Below are positions 34,487 through 36,567 of a stretch of 36,567 bases of DNA, in pieces. The DNA comes from Flavobacteriales bacterium (lineage in GTDB: Bacteria > Bacteroidota > Bacteroidia > Flavobacteriales_E > Vicingaceae). The stretch lies in the NCBI GenBank assembly GCA_020435335.1, contig JAGQZT010000119.1, positions 1 to 36,567 on the forward strand, written 5' to 3'. A program made the position numbers and the translations under genes. Numbering within the stretch: position 1 is the first letter of the stretch; every line of letters begins with the position of its first letter. The notes under the pieces were generated by a model. That model made no database searches and was not told the DNA's origin. It saw only the letters and a program-made list of their open reading frames with translations.

Positions 34487-35647
34487 ATGCCACGCTATCA
34501 TAAATTAGGCAAAATACCCAGTAAAAGACATGTTGTGTATAAGAGCCCTGAGGGTAACTTCTATTACGAGGAACTTTTCGGAACCATTGGGTTTGACGGG
34601 ATGTCATCCCTGCTCTATCATACGCAAAGACCAACTCAGGTTAAAGAAGTGCTGGAGTCCTATAGTGTTGCTCCTAAAGCAGCAGTAGAGAACAACATGA
34701 AGTCGCTAAGCCTGAAAGGGTTTGATGTTAAGCCGACAGACGATTTTCTGGAAAGCAGGGTGCCGGTGTTATTCAATAATGATTGTACCATCGTATTATC
34801 AGCCCCCAGAAAATCACTCACCGAATATTTTTATAAGAATACCGATTCGGATGAGGTGATATTCGTACACAGAGGATCCGGTAAACTGAGAACCTATCTG
34901 GGTAACATCGATTTTGAATACGGCGATTACCTCGTTATTCCGAGAGGGATGATCTATCAGATCAATTTTAACACGGAAGACAACCGGTTATTCATCGTTG
35001 AATCCAAACAACCTGTATATACCCCTAAACGCTACAGGAACTGGTTTGGCCAGCATTTGGAACACTCACCGTTCTGTGAACGGGATATGCATCCGCCATA
35101 CGAGTTGGAAACCTACAACGAAATGGGCGACTTTACCGTAAAAGTGAAGAAGCAGGATGTGATGCATGTGTACAATTATGCGGCTCATCCGTTCAGTGTA
35201 GTCGGCTGGGACGGTTATAACTTCCCGTATAAATTCTCCATTCATGATTTTGAACCGATTACCGGACGAGTGCATTTACCGCCTCCGATCCACCAGACGT
35301 TCGAATCGGCCGGATTTGTGATTTGTTCATTTGTGCCGCGTTTGTATGATTATCATCCGCAGGCAATTCCTGCACCTTACAACCACAGTAATATTGATTC
35401 CGATGAGGTGTTGTATTACGTAGACGGTGATTTTATGAGCAGAAATAACATTGAACAAGGTCAGATTACATTGCATCCGGCGGGAATTCCTCACGGACCT
35501 CACCCGGGAGCTATGGAACGCAGCATTGGCCAGTCGGCTACTGAAGAATTGGCCGTTATGGTTGATACTTTTGCACCATTAAAAGTTACACAACAAGCAT
35601 TAGATATTCAGGATGAAAAATATTACCAATCCTGGTTAGATCACTAA
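34487..35647 (+). CDS. hmgA: homogentisate 1,2-dioxygenase
   Basis: The enzyme opens the aromatic ring of homogentisate to maleylacetoacetate, a step in tyrosine catabolism. The 386-residue length fits the shorter bacterial form. Iron-site candidates in the C-terminal cupin are H300 (APYNHSNIDS), E307 in the following DEVLYYVDG, and H336 (GIPHGPHPG); the 36-residue spacing between the two His matches the human enzyme. The Glu is one residue further from the first His than in the human enzyme, which could be a family difference. The N-terminal MPRYHKLGKIPSKRHVVYK and the RGSGKLRTYLGNIDFEYGDYLVIPRG segment are typical. It is followed after 15 bases by 4-hydroxyphenylpyruvate dioxygenase. Confidence 0.93.
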   Translation: MPRYHKLGKIPSKRHVVYKSPEGNFYYEELFGTIGFDGMSSLLYHTQRPTQVKEVLESYSVAPKAAVENNMKSLSLKGFDVKPTDDFLESRVPVLFNNDCTIVLSAPRKSLTEYFYKNTDSDEVIFVHRGSGKLRTYLGNIDFEYGDYLVIPRGMIYQINFNTEDNRLFIVESKQPVYTPKRYRNWFGQHLEHSPFCERDMHPPYELETYNEMGDFTVKVKKQDVMHVYNYAAHPFSVVGWDGYNFPYKFSIHDFEPITGRVHLPPPIHQTFESAGFVICSFVPRLYDYHPQAIPAPYNHSNIDSDEVLYYVDGDFMSRNNIEQGQITLHPAGIPHGPHPGAMERSIGQSATEELAVMVDTFAPLKVTQQALDIQDEKYYQSWLDH

Positions 35648-35662
35648 TTAAAAAGAAATAAC

Positions 35663-36567
35663 ATGAGCGATATAAAAAATGTAGATTACGGTTTGGAGAA
35701 AATCTTCGAAGGAGCACAGGATTTTCTACCTTTATTAGGAACCGATTATGTAGAATTGTATGTTGGCAACGCAAAACAGGCGGCCCATTATTACAAAACA
35801 GCCTTTGGCTTTGAATCTTATGCCTACAGAGGACTTGAAACAGGAAGTAAAGACTCGGTTTCATACGTAGTTAGGCAAGATAAGATCAAGTTGATTTTAA
35901 CAACACCGTTAAGTTCCAAAAGTCCGATCAATGATCACATCGTTAAGCATGGCGATGGGGTGAAGGTGATAGCTTTATGGGTGGAAGATGCTACCCAGGC
36001 CTGGAAAGAAACAACTTCCAGGGGAGCAAAATCTTATATGGAACCGACCACCGAAAGTGATGAGCATGGGGAAGTGGTTCGATCAGGTATTTATACTTAC
36101 GGTGAGACCGTACACATCTTTGTGGAACGCAAGAAATACGACGGAGTGTTTTTGCCAGGTTTCGTGAAATGGGAATCTGAGTACAATCCGTCACCTCTTG
36201 GGTTGAAGTACATAGACCATATGGTTGGTAACGTTGGTTGGGGAGAAATGAACACCTGGGTGAAATGGTACGAAGATGTGATGGGCTTTGAGAACTTCCT
36301 TTCTTTTGACGATAAACAAATCCATACGGAATATTCTGCCTTGATGAGTAAGGTGATGAGTAATGGAAACGGAAGGATCAAATTCCCGATCAATGAGCCG
36401 GCTGAAGGAAAGAAAAAATCACAGATCGAAGAGTATCTTGATTTTTATGAAGGACCAGGTTGCCAGCACATTGCAGTTGCCACAAATGATATCATCAGTA
36501 CGGTTAAAGGAATGCGTGCCCGGGGTGTAGAATTCCTGTCTACACCGCCGGACACTTATTATGAAGC
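35663..36567 (+). CDS. hppD: 4-hydroxyphenylpyruvate dioxygenase, 3' partial
   Basis: The frame is open from the ATG at 35663 to the right edge (301 codons visible), so the C-terminus is missing. It converts 4-hydroxyphenylpyruvate to homogentisate, the substrate of the upstream enzyme. Recognisable parts are the N-terminal vicinal-oxygen-chelate half (VELYVGNAKQAAHYYKTAFGFE) and the catalytic half beginning at YIDHMVGNV, with the iron ligand H186. The second ligand, H269, is in GPGCQHIAV. The third ligand, a Glu, would lie beyond the edge. Both genes are 15 bases apart and probably form one operon. Confidence 0.95.
   Translation, partial: MSDIKNVDYGLEKIFEGAQDFLPLLGTDYVELYVGNAKQAAHYYKTAFGFESYAYRGLETGSKDSVSYVVRQDKIKLILTTPLSSKSPINDHIVKHGDGVKVIALWVEDATQAWKETTSRGAKSYMEPTTESDEHGEVVRSGIYTYGETVHIFVERKKYDGVFLPGFVKWESEYNPSPLGLKYIDHMVGNVGWGEMNTWVKWYEDVMGFENFLSFDDKQIHTEYSALMSKVMSNGNGRIKFPINEPAEGKKKSQIEEYLDFYEGPGCQHIAVATNDIISTVKGMRARGVEFLSTPPDTYYE

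Overview
The window looks like a chromosomal segment of a Bacteroidota bacterium, probably Flavobacteriales; the genus cannot be read from it. The reasons are the repeated Bacteroidota -7 promoter element TAnnTTTG ahead of many genes, the near absence of Shine-Dalgarno sites, several TTG/GTG starts, and families typical of the phylum (DUF3127 SSB-like protein, DUF3667 membrane protein, propeller-SpoIIE regulators, large thioester alpha-2-macroglobulin lipoproteins). Coding density is very high. There is no rRNA or tRNA gene, CRISPR array, prophage or insertion sequence that I can see. No gene-free stretch exceeds about 260 bases.

Layout. 1-5190: a partial Cys-rich membrane-anchored protein (minus), divergent from miaA, a RecB/AddA-like helicase-nuclease and a 2OG-Fe(II) oxygenase. 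5191-8804: a small secreted protein, a palindromic repeat, the DUF3127 protein, a DUF3667 protein and an SLC13 transporter. 8885-11869: an MFS transporter divergent from recX, then a metallo-beta-lactamase-fold hydrolase translationally coupled to a membrane protein. 11950-15651: a large outer-membrane protein (degenerate peptidase-like domain, TolB-like propeller, Omp85-like barrel) followed by a half-size TauE/SafE protein. 15665-16378: three copies of a ~114-bp palindromic repeat bracketing a GIY-YIG nuclease gene. 16454-19934: M20 amidohydrolase, SulP anion transporter, small lipoprotein. 20030-25639: 1869-residue alpha-2-macroglobulin-like lipoprotein. 25721-28108: acyltransferase, and a minus-strand operon of a 56-residue membrane protein, YbaB and a full-length TauE/SafE protein. 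28278-33833: a two-gene unit of a secreted TPR-caspase and a propeller sensor with a SpoIIE-type phosphatase. 33856-end: a pterin synthase (QueD/PTPS), homogentisate dioxygenase and the start of 4-hydroxyphenylpyruvate dioxygenase, i.e. tyrosine catabolism.

The most interesting parts are the GIY-YIG gene enclosed by palindromic repeats (possible mobile or repeat-maintaining unit), the TPR-caspase/propeller-phosphatase pair (possible signalling module with a proteolytic output), and the propeller-barrel fusion carrying a degenerate peptidase-like domain. Most other genes are ordinary housekeeping or transport genes.
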